From assembly GCF_037893015.1 (NCBI RefSeq), contig NC_133660.1, positions 289,017,078-289,081,077 of the forward strand: a stretch of 64,000 bases of DNA, written 5' to 3'. Origin of the DNA: Macrotis lagotis (taxonomy: Eukaryota > Chordata > Mammalia > Peramelemorphia > Peramelidae). The translations under genes and the position numbers were made by a program. The notes below the pieces were generated by a model that saw only the letters and a list, made by a program, of their open reading frames with translations, had not been told where the DNA came from and ran no database searches. This document shows, one piece after another, positions 33,307 through 45,629 of this stretch. The first letter of the stretch is position 1. Each line of letters starts with the position of its first letter.

Positions 33307-35967
33307 TAATATTTTATTTGTTTAAATTATATACAATAGTAATATGTACCTGTCATTTTTTGCAAGGGTCTGAATTCTACAATTTATCCCCCTCCTCCCT
33401 TCCCTCCCCCCCCCCAAGGCTGTCAGACAGTTCCTACATTGTTTCCATGCCATACATTGATGTAAATTGAATGTTATAAGACTAAATATAAGAATAAATA
33501 TACCCCCCCCAAGATGATGGGAAACCTCAAGAATAGAGAGAGGGAGAGAAGGAAAAAAATGTACTTCATTCTTTGTTGAGATTCCACTGGCTCTATCTCT
33601 GGGCTGAGTTGCTTTCCCTATCATAAGTCCACCAGAGAAGTTGCTTCAATATTTTTCCCTCAGTTGCTATTACTAACTGTACCTCCACTCTCTCTCCTTT
33701 CGTCTTGGCCCTGTACAAAAGTGTGTTGTATTTGAGTACCTTCTCCTTTGATCTTCCCTTTCTTCTATCACCTATTTCCCCCCCTTCCCTCCCCCCATTC
33801 CCCCTCATCCCATCCCTTTCCTCCCATCCTTCTCCAGGGCAAGACAGATTTCCTCACCCTATTGAGTGTGCATGTCATTTCCTCCCTGAGCCATTTCTGA
33901 TGAGAATGAAGGCTCACTCAATCCCCCTTGCCTCCCCCCGCACTACATTGAAAAAGATTTTCTTGACTTTTATTTGAAATTTCTCAGCTTCTTCTTCATC
34001 TCTTTTTCCTTCCTCCCAGTACTTTCCCCCATTGCCTATTGACTCCATCCCTGTGCCACATCATACCATTATATTCCGCTCCTACATGTTGTCTATATAT
34101 GCTCCTACTAACAGCTCTTATAAATGAGAAAGTTCATATGATTTATCAATATCTTCTTTCTGTGAAGGAATACAAACAGTTCAACATCATCAAGTCCCTC
34201 ATAGTTAGTTCCTCTCTTCCATTCCCTCTATGGTTCACCAGCGTCCTGTACTCGGAAATCAAACTTTATATTCAGTTCTGGTCATCTTGTTAGGAAAGTT
34301 AGAAAGTCCACTATTTCATTGAAAATCATCTTTTCCCCTGAAAGAGGAAATTCAGTTTTGCTGGGTAGTTGATTCTTGGTTGTAAACCATGATCTTTTGC
34401 CTTCCAGAATATCATATTCCAATCCCTAGGAGCCCTTAATGTAGATGCTGCCAGATCCTGTGTAATCTGGATTATGTAGTTGAATTGTTTGTTTCTGGCA
34501 GCTTTTAGAATTTTCTCTTTGATTTGGAAATTTTGGAATCTGGCTATAATATTCATGGAAGTTTTTCTTTTGGGATTCCTTTCAGGGGGTGACCTGTGAA
34601 TTCTCTTGATTTCTATTTTACCCTCAGTTTCTAGGATCTCAGGGCAATTTTACTGTATCATTTCTTTAAAAATGAAGTCTAGGCTTTTCTCCTGGTCCTG
34701 GCTTTCAGATAGTCCAATAATTTTCAAATTATTTCTTTTGGATCTGTTTTCAAGGTCAGTTATTTTTTCCAATGAGATGTTTCACATTTTCTTTTAATTT
34801 TTGGCTTTTTTGGAAGAGTTTCATTTCTTCCTGCTTTCCTACAAAGTCATAAGCTTACTTTTGTTGCATTTTGCATTTGAAGGAGTTATTTTCATCAGAG
34901 AGATTTTCTATCTCCTTTTCCAGCTGGCCAATTCTGCTTTTTAAGGCAGTTTTTTCCTCATTTGCCTTTTTTTTTTTTTTTTTTTGCTTTTTCCATTAGG
35001 CCTAAACTGGTTTATAACATATTAGTTTCTTCAGTATTTTTTGTATATCTTTCACCAAGCTTTTGATTTGGTTTTCATGATTTTTCTGCATTACTCTCAT
35101 TTTTCCTCCCAATTTTTCTTCCCCCTCCCTTGATTGTTTTTCAAAATCTTTTTTTTTTTGAGCTCATCCACAGTCTGAGCCCATTTTTTTCTATTTCTCT
35201 TGGAGGTTTTGGATATGGAAGCTTTGATTTTGTCATCATCTGAGTATATGTTTTGATGTACCATGGGCCTGAAGTAATTCTCTATGGTCACATCCTTCTT
35301 TTTCTGTTGTTTACTCATTTCCTCCGCCCAAGGCTAATTTACTGCACTTCCAAGGCTTTGGGGTAGATTTTTTTTTGGGGGGGGGACACTACACTGGGAC
35401 CTTTATTCCTCCAAGGTCTTAAGCTGTCTGGCCTGTGCTTTGATATGTTGATGACCACAGCACTGCCCTCTACCCTGAAGCTATAAGGCCTGATCCAGCT
35501 ATCATAGTATGGAAGCCCAAACTGCAACCTGGGTCTCAGTGTAGGCAAACAGCAGAGTCCTACCCCAATGGAGAGCAGAGAAATCTCTGGAGAGTTCCCG
35601 TACCATCTCTGGGGGTGAAGGATGCTTTCTCCTGATTCTCACTGCAGGTTCTCCGTCCCATGCTCTACACTCCACGCTCACCCAGGTACAGCAGAGTTCT
35701 CTTCCCATCCCTTCAAGCTGTTGCCAGTGATCTCTGGGCTGCCCTGGGCTGGACTGTGCTGTGCTTTTTTCCAACCCTCAGTCCTGGTGAAGCACACCTT
35801 TTCTGAGGAACTTTTAAGTTATCTTGGACGGGGAAAATAGATCACTCAGCCTTTCTGTGGGTTCTGCCTCTTTCAATGTTGGCTAGAGCCATCCTTTGTT
35901 TTGGGGGGTTTGGGGGGTCAGAACTGTCGGGGAATGCTGCCTTCAAGCTGCCATCTTGGCTCTGCCC
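33307..35967 (-). mobile_element. Half-L1 (HAL1-like) element nested in L1
   Basis: The element starts at 35967 with 'GGGGCAGAGCCAAGATGGC' on the minus strand. It has a GC-rich 5' UTR (35330-35960), a broken ORF1 and then, with no ORF2, a purine-rich 3' UTR to the left edge. A 16-bp direct repeat with one mismatch, 'catatctt[c/t]atctttt', flanks it at 33291-33306 and 35968-35983. L1 ORF2 antisense text resumes on either side. This shows a retrotransposition into an older L1. The lack of ORF2 implies mobilisation in trans by a full L1. Confidence 0.85.
34270..35318 (-). pseudogene. HAL1-like ORF1 (L1 ORF1p-like), broken
   Basis: The N-terminal piece at 35097-35318 begins 'MSKQQKKKDVTIENYF' and is lysine-rich. 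A coiled-coil stretch lies in between, seen in broken frames. The C-terminal piece at 34326-34556 has 'RFQNFQIKEKILKAARN' and 'LQPRINYPAKLNF'. That is the RNA-binding (RRM to C-terminal) domain of L1 ORF1p, a nucleic acid chaperone. The two pieces are out of frame with each other. Confidence 0.85.
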
Positions 35968-37669
35968 CATATCTTTATCTTTTGCTGAAGTTCTTAATTA
36001 TTTCAAGAAGTGTATTAATTGATTCTCTAGGGTTCTCTAAGTTTGTGACCATATCAGCTGCGAAGAATGAAAGTTTAGCTTCCTCATTCCCAATTTTAAT
36101 TACTTCAATTTTTTTCTTATTGTATTGCTAAAGCCAGCATTTCTAATACTATATTGAATAAATGTGATGATAATAGGAATCTCTGTTTTACCAATGATCT
36201 ATTGGGAATGCTCCTAATTCACAGCCATTACATATAATGTTTTTTGATGTTTTTATATAGCTACTGTTGGTTATTTTAAGGAAAATTCCACTTATTCCTA
36301 TATTCTCTATGAATGGGTATTGTATTTTGTCAAAGGCTTTTCATCATTTATGGTGATAATCATATGATTTCTGTTGGTTTTGTTATTGACATGTTCAATC
36401 ATGTTGAGAACTTTCCTAATATGGAATACTTCTAGACACTTGTTATATATTCTATCTGATCTCTGTGTATATTCTAATGACAATTTTTTAAAATAATCTC
36501 TTTCCTAAAATTTTTATTTGAGATTTTTAAATCAATGTTAATTGGGGAGACTGCTATATAATTTTCTGTGTTTTGACTTTCTTTTTTTAGGTAACTCCAA
36601 CATATTGTTATCATAAAAAGAATATAGCAGAAGTCCTTCTTGTCCTTTATTTTAAATAATTTATATGGAATTTGAATTAATGTTGCTAAAATGTTTAATG
36701 AAATTGAAAATCCATCTGGGACTGGAAAATTTTTTCTCAGGAAGTTTATTGATGATTTTCTAAATTTATTTTTTCTCAAAAAGAGTTATTTAAATATTTT
36801 ATTTCCTCTTCTGTTAATCACGATAGCTTATATTTTTGTACATATTCATCTATAAAGAGGGATAGAACAGAATTGAATTATCCCTTTAATGGCACTGAAT
36901 TATCACTTTAATTTACTCCTCATTGGTGATAAGTTCACTCTTTTCATCTTTGATACTGATAATTTGAGGTTATTTTAACCAGATTAAGGATTTTATTTGG
37001 TATTTTATTTGGAATATTTTATTTTTTCTTCTTCTTACTTTTTAAATTATAAGCCTAATTCATTTATCTTCTCTTTCACTATATTATTCATATGAATATT
37101 TAGAGATATATAATTTTCTCCAAAAATCTGTTTTAGCTGCCTTCAATAACTTGTTAATATGTCATATTGTTAACAATTTTAAAATTAATATAAATAAAAT
37201 CTTTCAAAAATATATTGCTTTGTAGTCATTTTCTTGTTGATCATTTGTATGATTTGTTTTTTGATCCACTCATTTTCATAATTATGTTATTTAATAGCTA
37301 AATAATTCATTATTTATCTTTCCATGGCCCTTTATTTCATCATGATTTGAAAAGGATGTATCTAATTTTTTGCCTTTCTGCATTTAATTGTAAGGTTCTT
37401 ATGCCCTAGAACATGGTCAATTTTGGTATAGTTGCATATACTGCAGAGAGAAAGGATTTATCCAGAAGTTTATCATATCTAAGTTTTCCAAGATTCTATT
37501 CACTTTCTTAATTTCCCTCTTGTTTATTTTATGGATAGATTTATATAATTCTGACACAGGGAGTTTGGGGTCCCCCACCAGTATAGTTTTGCTCTGTCTT
37601 CTTGTAATTCATTTAGCTTTTCCTTTAAGAATTTGGATGCTATCTGCTTGATGAATATATATATATATA

Positions 37670-37709
<40 letters not shown>

Positions 37710-37720
37710 TATATATAGTA
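35968..37720 (-). mobile_element. L1 ORF2, minus strand (right part of interrupted element)
   Basis: Continues the ORF2 antisense from 33306: 'ttctctagggttctctaag', 'cttcaatttttttcttattg', 'gggaatgctcctaattcac'. It runs to endonuclease-end text near 37540-37650 (context 'ttttgctctgtcttcttg'). Decayed. The right end runs into a TA microsatellite. Confidence 0.85.
37656..37718. repeat. (TA)n microsatellite
   Basis: Alternating T/A with two short breaks, at the right edge of the L1. Confidence 0.93.
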
Positions 37721-37759
37721 AAAAGTAAAAAAATAACATCAAATTTTAGTCACTCTATA

Positions 37760-38640
37760 TCACACCCTCTTTTCAAGTAGCTTCCATGGACACACAATCC
37801 TGATCAGCAAAAGCATGATGCACAGCAAAATCATTTCATGAACTATTTATACCTACTCCTAGCAAACTCCCTCTGACTGTAGCCAAAGCATTAAGTATAA
37901 TAAAATCACTCCATAATCTATACATGTCCATTCCCTCTACCTACACTTTCTCCCTCTATCCCTATAATGTTAAACCATATCACTATTCATCTTTCTTTTG
38001 TTTTTCTAGTTTTTGTTTTTTTCTTAATTTGCTTGTTTTTTCTTTTTTGCAAGGCAATGACGTTTGAAGTGACCCACTATATAATTATTAAGTATCTGAG
38101 GCCAAATTTGAACTCAAGTCCTCCTGACTCTAGGACTAGTTCTTTATCCACTGTGCCTGTCCTGAATACTCATCTTTTAATTAAAACATTGGGTTTAATC
38201 TCTCCTTCTATCCTTATAGCATTCCAACAATAGAAACACTATGCTTCTTTACTAAAATGTTGGGTTCACTTTCTCCTTTTGTCCCTATAACACTTCAACA
38301 ATTACAATACTATCCTTGTTAACTAAAGTGTGAAATAAGGCAAGAACACTGAATGATCTATTTATGTTCAGCCCGTCTGTCCTTATTGGAATATAATCCT
38401 CCTAAACTAAAGTGTCTAGTCAAATAAGATTAATTCATTGATTTAGTTATGCATAAGCACTCTCGGTGTTCTTTCCCTTTGTCCCATTAGAAGATACAAC
38501 CCTTACAAATAACATTATTTCATGACTCATTTATACCCCATTCTCTAAGTACAATCCCTGTAACAATATTCAACACTCATTAACTACAGAACTGGTTAAA
38601 TCTCTCAACACTTTCTTGATCATCAGCTATATGTTTTCTA
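37760..38640. repeat. Degenerate tandem array, ~70-80 bp unit
   Basis: Recurrent phrases are 'ctttctccctctatccctataa', 'aatctctccttctatccttata' and 'cactttctccttttgtccctataa'. Each is followed by an 'acaat..aacactat' part and an 'actaaaatgttggg'-like start. The clearest units start near 38170 and 38255. Earlier (37870-37990) and later (38330-38600) text resembles worn copies. A SINE at 38035-38160 splits it. No known satellite name is offered. Confidence 0.55.
38035..38160 (-). mobile_element. CORE-SINE, minus strand, worn
   Basis: 'ttgcaaggcaatg' at the left, then 'aagtgaccca', the B box complement 'aatttgaactcaag' and a decayed head 'ctttatccactgtgcc'. Confidence 0.8.
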
Positions 38641-38789
38641 TAAATATGTGTCTGTTTTTACTATACTAAGAGAAATAAAAATCTCAATAATTATAACTAT
38701 TGTCTTCCTTATTAGAGATTTATTAAATTTAATGTTCTTGACTGCCATTTTTCCCTTTCCCTTTCCATTTTATTTATCTCTTCACTCTT

Positions 38790-40410
38790 CTATTTTTTAC
38801 ATCTAATTTTCAGTTCAATTCTAGTCCTTTTATCAGAAAATTTTGAATTTCCTCTATTTCATGGAAAGTTCTTTTTCCCAAACATGCATGCTGAATTTTG
38901 CAGGGTAGTTAATTTTTGGTTTTAATTCAATGTTCTTTCCCTCCTCCTGAATATTTTACTCCAGGTCTTTAGATAGATAGAAAGAAAGAAAAATAAATAG
39001 ATAAAAATAAATAGATAGGTTAAAAAATAGACAAAGGGTGGGAAGGAAGAGAAGTAATTAGTTTTCTATTCTTTAAGTTTGAAGCTTTTAAATACTATAT
39101 AATTCTGCTTATGGTCCCTTGGTATGTAAATTACTTCTTTATATTGTTTGTAGTATTTTTAACTTTAGTTGAGAATTCTGAAATCTGGCTGCAATATTTC
39201 TTGGAGTTTTTATTCTGGCTTCTCTTTCTGGATATATTCTGTGGATTCATTCAAGGATTAAATTTGTCTTCTTGATCTAGAATATTTGGACAGTTTTCCA
39301 TATTAATTTCCTGAAAGATATTTAACAAGCCCTTTTCTTTTTATTGAGGTATTGAGATAATTCATATATTTTTCTCCTAGATCTATTTCTCATGCTGTTT
39401 GTTTTTCCTATAGGGAAATTTACATTTTATTATATTTTTACAACTTTTGGTTTTGTTTAATGGAGTCGCAGTGTCTCATAGCCACATTATTTTCCATTTA
39501 TCTAATTTCAGTTTTTAGGATTCTATTTTCTTCAGTTAGCTTTTGTGTTTCCTCTTTGATTTGGAAAATTTTACTTTTAAATGAGTTATTTTATTTTTTC
39601 TAGAGGGCTAACTTTATTTTTTTGAAGAGTAGCATTTCTTTTCTAGTTGGTCAATTTTATATTTTGGTTAATCACATTCTTTTTCCAGTTCATCATTTTA
39701 CTCTAAAAGGACTTGATTTCTTCAATGAATTTTTCATAATTTTCCTTCATAGATCTCATTTCTTTTTTCCATTTTTTTCTTCTTCCTCTGTTTTTTTTAA
39801 TTGCTTGTGAATTCCTTCCATGAAATTTTGGATTTGAGGGCAATTCATTAATTCCTTTGAGAATTTACATGTAGACAATTTATCACTACTTTCTTCTTCT
39901 GATGTGGCATGTTATTATCCTTATCTGAGTAATAGCTCCGTATTCTTGGAGTTCTTTTTAGGGTTTTCTTTTGGCTCATTTTTTTCATTGAAGTCTATTC
40001 CTGGGGTACAGGGAGTATAGTCTGAAGGGGTTTTTTTGGTTGGTTGGTTTTTTTTGGTTCTGGAGCCTGTATCTGGTCCCTGGTTTATCACTTGCCAAAT
40101 TGTTATGTTGCCTATGCAGAGTTTTGGTTTTTAATTTTTATTCAGGCCTTGTTTGTATAATGGTTTATTTTCTATTACCCCAGTATTTCCTAGGGCTCAG
40201 AGTTTGTCTGAGGATGGGACTCTCACTCTAGCCTTGCTTTCTAACTGACTTGTGATATCTTGACTTCAGAATTTGTTTCACTCTTTATTTTTTGGTGGGA
40301 TCTGTAAATTAAATGTCTGTGTAGAAGCTTAATATAAAATTTAGTCAGGAAAAGTTCTGGGAGCATACTAGCTTTGTACTAGTATTATGGCTATGCACCA
40401 GCCTCTAGTA
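38790..40410 (-). mobile_element. L1 5' UTR and ORF1, minus strand
   Basis: Antisense ORF1 text: the C-terminal end near 38830-38960 ('atttcatggaaagttcttttt'), then RRM-like and coiled-coil regions ('ttcatgctgttt', 'gaatttttcataattttcc'). The 5' UTR is at 39960-40400. The 5' end near 40400 ('attatggctatgc' on plus) corresponds to the 'GGCAGAGCCAAGAT' start of the related copy at 20776. An AGAT/AAAT simple repeat interrupts at 38972-39020. Confidence 0.75.
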
Positions 40411-40439
40411 CCCTCTCAATTTTCCATCTTTTCCTATGT

Positions 40440-42475
40440 CTTTATTGGAACTTACCTTATGGAATCTAAACACATGATGTTTTGATGGTTACTCTTTTTT
40501 ACAAAGTACTTTTGATTTAATTTGCATTTGTGCCTCTTGATTTAAGTTGTTAATTCTCTCTTCAAAGCTTTCCAACAATGTTTTTATTTCTTTTCCTAAT
40601 CTTTCCTATTTTTCAAGTTTAATAATATTTTAACTCTTCAGGAAAAAAAAAATCTTCATTTTGTAAATGAATTCAAATTAACCTTCTAATAAGGTTATGT
40701 TTTCGTTCAAAACAGTTTCGATTTGGGATGTTTTGGAGCTGATACTTACTGACATATTCCAGTTCAGTTTGGAAAAGGTAGTCTTTCAGTTCTGATAATT
40801 AATTGTTCTTAACACCTAAAGGACAACTCTAAGTGATGATTCTAAAGCAGAGATGCCTGAATTGCAGTTCATGGTATGGCATTTGAATAAAATCAATTAA
40901 TATGTGCTTGGCAGATTTTGAACATCAGAAAGATACACTGCAAGTTAGGTATTATTAACTGGTGTTTTTTATAAGTCAATGTGTCACTTTTGAGTTTAAC
41001 ACAACTACATTATAGAATCCAAGCAGGATTCATCTGATTATTATGTTTTCTAAACTTTTGAAATGTTAGGTAATTGATATTAGTTAGGGGAGTTGTTTAA
41101 TGTAGTCTCTACACTTAATCAATAAAACATGACTATTTGTTTGTCTTTGGGAACCTCTAATATGTTAACTTCTCTGATTTACTGGGGATAGGCATCTGAA
41201 AACAAGCTGTAAATGCTCATCTAGATTCTGAGTGTAGATTCTCAGTGTACTCACTATATTTGCCTGGCTTTCCTTTAAGTTCCAAACTCCTACTGCATAT
41301 CTATCTAGTACAAGTCCATCTAAGTTTTAAAATCAGTGGAAAAATATCACGGACTTGTTACCATATGATGTTTTTTGATGGACTCATTTCATTTCAAATT
41401 CAACTCAATAAATAGAGAGCTATGTATAATAGTAAACGACTATATTTGAAATGTCAAAAAAAGATCTGTCGCTGACTTAATTTTACCCAAATTTACAGGA
41501 GACATACAAAGTTAAAATACATGTAAAAATAGATTGCAATTAAAAATTGAATAGAAAATTTACACAATTTTAAAAATATTTTAAAAATAACAAAATGACT
41601 CCACAACTAGCATAGCACTATATAGGATGAAGGCTCAATAATAATGAAGATTTGATTTAAGTTTCTTTACGTCCATGGTTATTTTATGTTTTTATTCCAT
41701 TAGAAGGAATGGGAAAAAAAAGATAAATTTCCCTGGACCCACTTTTTGTTCCCAGAATCTAAGAATAAATTCCCCCTCAAGAATGGGTCTTTTCTTGCAT
41801 TACTTGATACTTTTTGAAATGCTGATTTCACTTGCATTCCTTAATTTGTCTCCTGTCTCAAATTATTGTTTTTTAAAATTTATTTATTTTAGGCAATGGG
41901 GTTAAGTGACTTGCCCAAGGTCACACATCTAGACAATTATTTACTGTCTGAAGTTCGATTTGAACTCAGGTTTTTCCTGACTCCAGAGCCAGTGTTCTAT
42001 CCAATATGGAACCTGTCTGTGCCTCCCCCCAAGAATTTTTTAGACAATTTTATTTCCCTATTTGTTCATCAAAGGTAATAGAAGAAGTTTCTTCTAAAAT
42101 TGAATCTTTTTTTATCATTCAGAAATGAACACTAATTTTGATACCTATGAAATCAATCAATTATCCTTTCACTAGAGTAGTGATTTCAATCTATTATTTC
42201 TGGCCTATTGTAAAATGAATTTTTAACTTTAGATATAAGCTTATACAATATTCCATGATGTCTCTAAATCATGAAAAATAATGAATGATTACATTAATAA
42301 AATAAAATAATTCTTCAAGCAGAATATTTCTGTCCTACATTGTTTCTTTGTTAATGAATCATTAACTACTAATGTAACTATTAGGCTAGTTGTTTTGTGC
42401 CTTTTTGCATGCATTATCTCATTCATACATACCCTTTTAAATTTTTCCTTCAAAAATGGACATATTTGCCTTGTG
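40440..42475 (-). repeat. OR duplicon C, 3' flank
   Basis: Aligns with 21880-25440 of unit B: 40460-41080 with 21880-22660, 41275-41690 with 22800-23260, and 42340-42475 with 25350-25440. It is shorter than B, so C has lost the middle (counterparts of 23.3-25.2 kb are mostly absent). Confidence 0.7.
41885..42030 (-). mobile_element. CORE-SINE, minus strand, worn
   Basis: 'ggcaatggggttaagtgact', 'tgcccaaggtcacac', B box complement 'gatttgaactcagg', decayed head ending 'gcctcccccc'. Confidence 0.85.
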
Positions 42476-43464
42476 TTAAAAGGTCATTTTGCTTATACCT
42501 TTTGTTGAAAACATGATTTTCCTGTTCCTTGGGTTATAAATAATAGGGACCATGAATAGAGCCAATATTATGGAGGTCACAGGAATCAGAAAACTCAGAA
42601 CTGGTGTAGTCTATTATAGGACCCAAACTGTGTCCATGATTGCTAAAAGGAACAGAGAAGTATAATGAATGATGGCGAACAGGAAGGCACTATTTGTAAG
42701 GACCTTTCAAAGAGCGAATTTTCAAATATAGTGGAAAAGATAAACTTATAGAATATAATGTAAAAAACCAAAGCAGAAAGCAGAATAACTGCAATTTGGA
42801 CTGCTGGCAAGGAATATACATACATACATACACACATACATATACATATATATATATACATATATATGTATATAATATATATATATACATATATATATAT
42901 ATATGTATATATATACTTCACATCATGAACCTCATAAGATTAGATCTTCAGGACCTGAGGGTTATCACAAAAAAACTGATTGATCATAATGAATCTTAGA
43001 GAAATGCAAACAGAACATGTTCCCCGAATGTAGAGCTGATTAGAACAAGCCACTCTCACATGAAACAGTTGCCACTAAAAGACAACAGACTGTTGTCACA
43101 GTGCACAATAGTGTAAGAGGTGACAGATGGACACAATGTGGTCATAGGACTCAAACAAAAACAAAGTAAATTCTGTTGAAGGAAAGATGAGAAAGACAAA
43201 TATTTGAGTAACATAGCCAAGAAGAGGAAATGAATTGATTGTCTATCAGGAAATTAATTATGAATTTCAGAAGAGTGAGAAGATCTGACAGTGCTCAGAA
43301 AAGTGCTCAGAAAAAAAAATTCTTTGGCTAATGAAGTTGTGGATCAGTGACAATATCAATTATAGTAAGGAGATTCCCCATCATGGCTGCAATAAAATCT
43401 GCAACTCTACAATGTTGTCAAAATCCAAAAGAAAGACATCCTTGATGATATTATAATTTTGCAT
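42476..43464 (-). pseudogene. Olfactory receptor pseudogene (unit C)
   Basis: Whole OR reading frame in decayed form. The start region at 43464 keeps an ATG and the 'FLLDF' context. About 25-30 bp of TM1 are deleted. An in-frame stop follows near the TM1-IL1 turn. DRY is damaged: the 'SYDH' context near 43150 has His for Arg. A TATACA/TA microsatellite of about 95 bp interrupts EL2/TM5 at 42818-42915. The TM7 region at 42520-42550 still shows 'PIIY' and an R/N pair, and a stop lies at 42476-42478. It is the ortholog-position copy of the unit A, B and D receptors and clearly non-functional. Confidence 0.92.
42816..42916. repeat. (TACA)n(TA)n microsatellite inside OR pseudogene
   Basis: Grown at the spot where intact copies have the codons for Tyr-Ile/Val-Leu. 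In unit B that spot reads 'gtatatac' on both strands, a natural seed for slippage. Confidence 0.9.
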
Positions 43465-43569
43465 GTTGACTGGGACTGTATTTCAAAAAATAAATTTGAT
43501 ATAGCAGTAAATAAGTAATGAATTCAAGTAGAACTGTCATATTCATTTCATTAATTCACCTACTCCTGA

Positions 43570-44235
43570 CCAATTGACATTTGCCTAGTTATTTAGAACT
43601 GATTTTATTTATGTGAGTAGTATTATAAAGTTGTTTTCATAAAGTTTCTGAGTGTGTCTTGGCAGATAAACTCCCAAGAATTTTATGTTGTCTGCCATTT
43701 TGTGCAATGGAATATCACTTTCTATTTCTTGGTACTGTATCTTTCTAGTAACATATAGAAATGCTGATGATTTTTGTGGAATTATTCTATATCCTGCAAC
43801 TTTCTTAAAATTTCTAATTGTTTTAAGGAGTTTTTTACATGATTTTCTAGGAGTCTCTAAGTATACATCATAAGATCTGCAAAGAGTGGGAGTTTTGTTT
43901 CTTTGTTATCTAGTCTAATTCCATCAATCACTTTTTCTTCTCTTGTTTCTAAGGCAAAAGTTCCTAATACATTATTGAAAAATGGTGGTGATAATGGATA
44001 TTCTTGTTTCACCCCTAAATATTTTGGAAATCATTCAAGCTTCTCCCCATTACATATAATTCTTGTTTATGAATTCTGTTTATTTTTTAAAAACACTCCA
44101 CTTCTTCCTATGTTCCCCAGTATTTTTAAAATAAGAATGATTACTGTATTTTCTCAAAAGCATTATGATAATAACGAGTTCTTGTTCTGATGTATATATG
44201 TTCTGGTAGATGTAGTTATTGTCATTAGGTTCTCT
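43570..44235 (-). mobile_element. L1 ORF2 fragment, minus strand
   Basis: Antisense reverse transcriptase text: 'ctcccaagaattttatgttg', 'tagaaatgctgatgattttt', 'atcctgcaactttcttaaa', 'gatctgcaaagagtggg', 'ctccccattacatataatt'. It directly abuts the 5' side of the OR pseudogene and replaces its upstream flank. Confidence 0.88.
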
Positions 44236-44993
44236 AACTATTTACAATTTTTCACATAATCTGGAGATTAAATTCCTCATCAATTAATTCCTTCTCAAAA
44301 GCATATAGAAAAATATGCCAAGGCACTGAAACGTAATCCTCTGAAACAGCAGAAATTATGGAAATATCATGTAATTCTTGAGTGATACAACTATTTGAAA
44401 TATAGTGTCCAGTTTCATTTGGAAAGAAAGTATTGTTTAATCATCAGGATATTCAAGGTAAACATCACCATTTCTATTTATTCTTTGTATTTTTGGACCC
44501 ATCACTTGAGAATAATTTGATAGGATCTACACTATTTTATAAGCAACATGATGAAAAAAATTTCCTTTTAGTGTCATTAAAATATCAGCCATAATAACAT
44601 AGGCTTTGGGTAGTCTCACAGTCTATAAGAGTCTTAGCCAATTCTCGACAGCCATTTATAGAATTTCTATGTTACAACAGACATTAGGTACTGTTATCTG
44701 AGAGGAAAGTTCATGGGGAAGAAACAAGTATTAAATGAGGGGTCCCAGCAATGTTGAATGCACTACTAATTCAACTCTTTCTCTTTAGCTTATTTAGTTA
44801 CCTCTCCTCCCAGTTCCCTTTGTGTATAGACTTACTCTATTAGAAAAACATATCTTGGAGATCTCTGGATTTGTGGTGTTTGTATCTGTAGCTCAGTTTT
44901 GATTTTTTTCCAAGTGATAACTTTTATACTTTCTTATTCAATAGGTAATAGGACATTGTAATATTTCTCTTTTTTAAATTTTGAGTGTCAAAT

Positions 44994-45039
<46 letters not shown>

Positions 45040-45625
45040 GTTTTCTGCATCCTCCATGAAAATGAAAACCTTTTGATATTGATTAAATTGTGAAGAATTC
45101 AAAGCTTTTCTTTCATATTTTTCATATTCAAATTGTATTGCAAAAGAAATCAGACAAAATAAGAAACAAAAACAAATATTTTTTTTTAAATGAAGGAAAT
45201 GTGAAAGAGTGGAATTCAATCCACTTTTGGATTTCCATCAATTCTTTGCTCTGTGATGTAGACAGCATTTTTCACTTTAAGTCTTGGTTCACTGAATTAT
45301 TGAAGATTGACATCATTCACAGTTGGTCAACTAGCAATATTCCTATTATAATGTACCATGTTCTCCTGTCTTTGCTTACTTCACTTTGTCATAGCTTATA
45401 TATGACTGACAAGATTATTCTCTATTCATCACTATCTCTCAAAGTCTTTGCATCTTTATATTCCTTGTTTCCATGATGCTATCTCATCCTCTGTGATCCA
45501 CTTTGCCTTTTGTCTTCTTTTTTTGAGTCCATTCTAATAAGTGTGATCTCATTATTTAAAGATAAGTTGAATTACTTGAGATAATTTCTATTTGTAAATT
45601 AATTTGACCTCCTTACTGTCCAAAC
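44236..45625. other. Unassigned intergenic DNA with (CT)n
   Basis: No gene evidence. It holds the (CT)n tract at 44995-45038. The open frames at 45037-45219 and 45090-45476 overlap on opposite strands and have no motif. Confidence 0.5.
44995..45038. repeat. (CT)n microsatellite
   Basis: About 22 uninterrupted 'ct' units. Confidence 0.96.
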
Positions 45626-45629
45626 ACAC

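Noticed and set aside
42643..42999. Overlapping frames on both strands rich in Tyr and Ile
   Set aside because: Translations of the TACA/TA microsatellite in the OR pseudogene.
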